Assembly: GCA_947500385.1 (NCBI GenBank)
Contig: CANMSA010000006.1
Span: 124,001-188,000 of the forward strand
Length of the DNA: 64,000 nucleotides
Origin: an uncultured Flavobacteriaceae bacterium
Lineage (GTDB): Bacteria > Bacteroidota > Bacteroidia > Flavobacteriales > Flavobacteriaceae
Reading direction: 5' to 3'
Position numbers and translations under genes: made by a program. Under the pieces are notes generated by a model that was not told where the DNA came from, searched no databases, and saw nothing but the letters and a program-made list of their open reading frames with translations. Each line of letters starts with the position of its first letter. The first letter of the stretch is position 1. Shown in pieces: positions 62,575-64,000 of this stretch.

Positions 62575-64000
62575 ATGATCAATCTATTAAAAATTTTCTT
62601 GGGCCTTTTCCTAAGACTTGTGCCTTTGTTGCTATTCCTTTGGTTAACAGCCCCGACACTTCAAGCCCAAAGCCGTAATACCTCGGTAAATGTACGTACC
62701 AACAAAAATGGAAAGACATCGATTTCCGTCAAAAAGGGACGGTCGAATCATTTCTCCTTGGAATACGAGGGTGATATTTCAATTTCGGATGACGATACGG
62801 ATATTATCGCAATTTCAAAGGGAGGGTATTTCGAAGTACGGAAATCGGCTTTTGGAAATCGCAGACGGATTTATATGGAACCCGGTGCCGGGGGCACACT
62901 GATTAAAAAATATTATGTAGGTAGCGCATCGGTCAATTTCGAGACCGACGGCAGAAAATGGCTGGCGGAAATACTTCCAGAGGTATTGCGTGCGACAAGC
63001 ATAGGGGCCGAACAGCGAGTAAATCGCATGTATAAAAGGGGAGGCACTTATGCCGTTTTAAAAGAGGTCGAACAGATTGACAGTGACTATGTGAAAGCTA
63101 CCTATGTTAAGCTGTTGCTCAAAAAGAACCCGAGCACTAAAAACCTATCTACTATCTTGACGGTGGTGGCAAACGATATCGATTCGGACTATCACAAAGC
63201 GGATATACTGAAACGTAATACAAAGGCCTTTTTAGGCGCGGCAGTTTCTACAACGGCCTATATTGAAGCTGCCGGGGCCATCGAGTCTGACTACCATAAG
63301 ACCGATGTCTTAAAACAGTCGGTCAAAGATGGCGCAGTAACGCAGTCACAGCTAAAATCCCTTTTTCAGATTACCCGGGACATCGACTCGGATTATCACA
63401 AGGCCGATGTATTGCTAACGGTTATGAAAAACCGCTCCCTTGATGAGCAGAATGTAAACTTGCTGGTAAGCACGGCCCGTGACATCGATTCTGATTACCA
63501 CAAAACAGCTGTTTTAAAAGCCGCCTTGGCTACCGAAGGACTTAGTTCAAAAGGGTATAGTGCGTTTGTATCTTCCATGTCCAGCATTGACTCGGATCAT
63601 CATAGCGCCGACATTTTGACGGACCTTTTGAAGAACAAGTTGAATAGCAATGACCTTCGGGAAATTGTGCAATTGGCAGATGACAATATTAGTTCTGACT
63701 ATCACAAAGGACAGGTTTTAATGCACGTTGCACACCATCAAGACCTACAATCGGATAACCTTACCGTTTTATTGGACGCCCTTCGTGGCATGAGTTCCGA
63801 TAGCCATAGGGCCTCGGTGTTTAAACAACTGGCCAAACAAGATTTTAGCGAAGATCAGCTGTCCAACATTCTAAGGGCTACGACCAGCTTCTCGTCCGAC
63901 TCGCATCAATCTGCCACCTTGATGGCTTTTGCTCCCAGCGTAAAGAAAAAAGGCGGTGCTACGATAGAAGCCTACCGAAAGGCTTGTAATACCATTTCAT
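62575..64000 (+). CDS. Exported protein of 34-residue helical repeats, C-terminus outside window
   Basis: The frame is open from ATG 62575 to the window end (475 codons), so the gene is truncated here. A signal-anchor region (FLGLFLRLVPLLLFLWLTAP) and mature start at QAQS precede a beta-rich domain (residues about 40-135; TSVNVRTNKNGKTSISVKKG). From about residue 168 nine tandem repeats follow, consensus (D)IDSDYHKADVLK plus about 22 variable residues. The conserved Asp/Ser codon recurs at 63079, 63181, 63283, 63385, 63487, 63589, 63691 and 63793, exactly 102 bases apart, then 63892. This is a helical solenoid similar in unit length to TPR. The leader ATCAAAAAACGAAC sits four bases before the ATG. 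No family recognised. Confidence 0.8.
   Translation, partial: MINLLKIFLGLFLRLVPLLLFLWLTAPTLQAQSRNTSVNVRTNKNGKTSISVKKGRSNHFSLEYEGDISISDDDTDIIAISKGGYFEVRKSAFGNRRRIYMEPGAGGTLIKKYYVGSASVNFETDGRKWLAEILPEVLRATSIGAEQRVNRMYKRGGTYAVLKEVEQIDSDYVKATYVKLLLKKNPSTKNLSTILTVVANDIDSDYHKADILKRNTKAFLGAAVSTTAYIEAAGAIESDYHKTDVLKQSVKDGAVTQSQLKSLFQITRDIDSDYHKADVLLTVMKNRSLDEQNVNLLVSTARDIDSDYHKTAVLKAALATEGLSSKGYSAFVSSMSSIDSDHHSADILTDLLKNKLNSNDLREIVQLADDNISSDYHKGQVLMHVAHHQDLQSDNLTVLLDALRGMSSDSHRASVFKQLAKQDFSEDQLSNILRATTSFSSDSHQSATLMAFAPSVKKKGGATIEAYRKACNTIS

Overview
The window looks like chromosomal DNA of a marine-type Flavobacteriaceae bacterium (phylum Bacteroidota); the genus cannot be fixed from sequence alone. 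Evidence: a type IX secretion (type B sorting) C-terminal domain, Bacteroidota -7 boxes of the form TAnnTTTG, starts with A-rich leaders rather than strong Shine-Dalgarno sites, many DUF families typical of Flavobacteriia, and a 7TM-AraC regulator. No rRNA, tRNA, insertion sequence, integrase, prophage or CRISPR array was seen.

Layout. 1-12000: mostly single or paired housekeeping and envelope genes. These are a basic Lys/Thr-rich protein cut by the left edge, a secreted amidohydrolase and polysaccharide deacetylase, an ECF sigma factor with a membrane partner, a GntR/FCD regulator with a palindromic operator, a T9SS-sorted FN3-like protein, a VTC polyphosphate polymerase-like/DUF4956/DUF2490 operon, a lipoprotein, a CocE-type hydrolase and a DUF4251 protein. 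12000-13000: three tandem, near-identical 37-codon ORFs on the minus strand, closed by a strong minus-strand terminator. 13000-19350: an HExxH lipoprotein, an EamA transporter, two exported proteins with normally cytosolic folds (glutaredoxin-like, SAM methyltransferase), a WYL-regulator/DinB pair with operator-like palindromes, and a cold-shock-domain protein.

19374-49268 is the dominant system. A sensor kinase and an NtrC-type sigma-54 activator stand divergent from tolC, an HlyD-type adaptor, a MacB/LolD-type ATPase, and nine consecutive ~800-residue FtsX/MacB permease paralogues. A DUF2807 gene sits between permeases 7 and 8, and a second, slightly divergent ATPase closes the run. The simplest reading is a sensor-controlled tripartite efflux or envelope-stress locus in which one ATPase and one TolC/adaptor pair serve many permeases.

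49463-53477 (minus): an RluE-like pseudouridine synthase, then a tightly overlapping operon of ornithine-cyclodeaminase-like protein, threonine synthase and a homoserine-kinase-like phosphotransferase, preceded by an attenuator-like leader. 53827-62358: two secreted hydrolases, each with a C-terminal TPR module, flanking an NTF2-like/DOMON/LytS/LytTR operon, an AraC membrane regulator and a second NTF2-like protein. The right edge cuts a secreted protein made of 34-residue repeats with an almost perfect 102-bp period.
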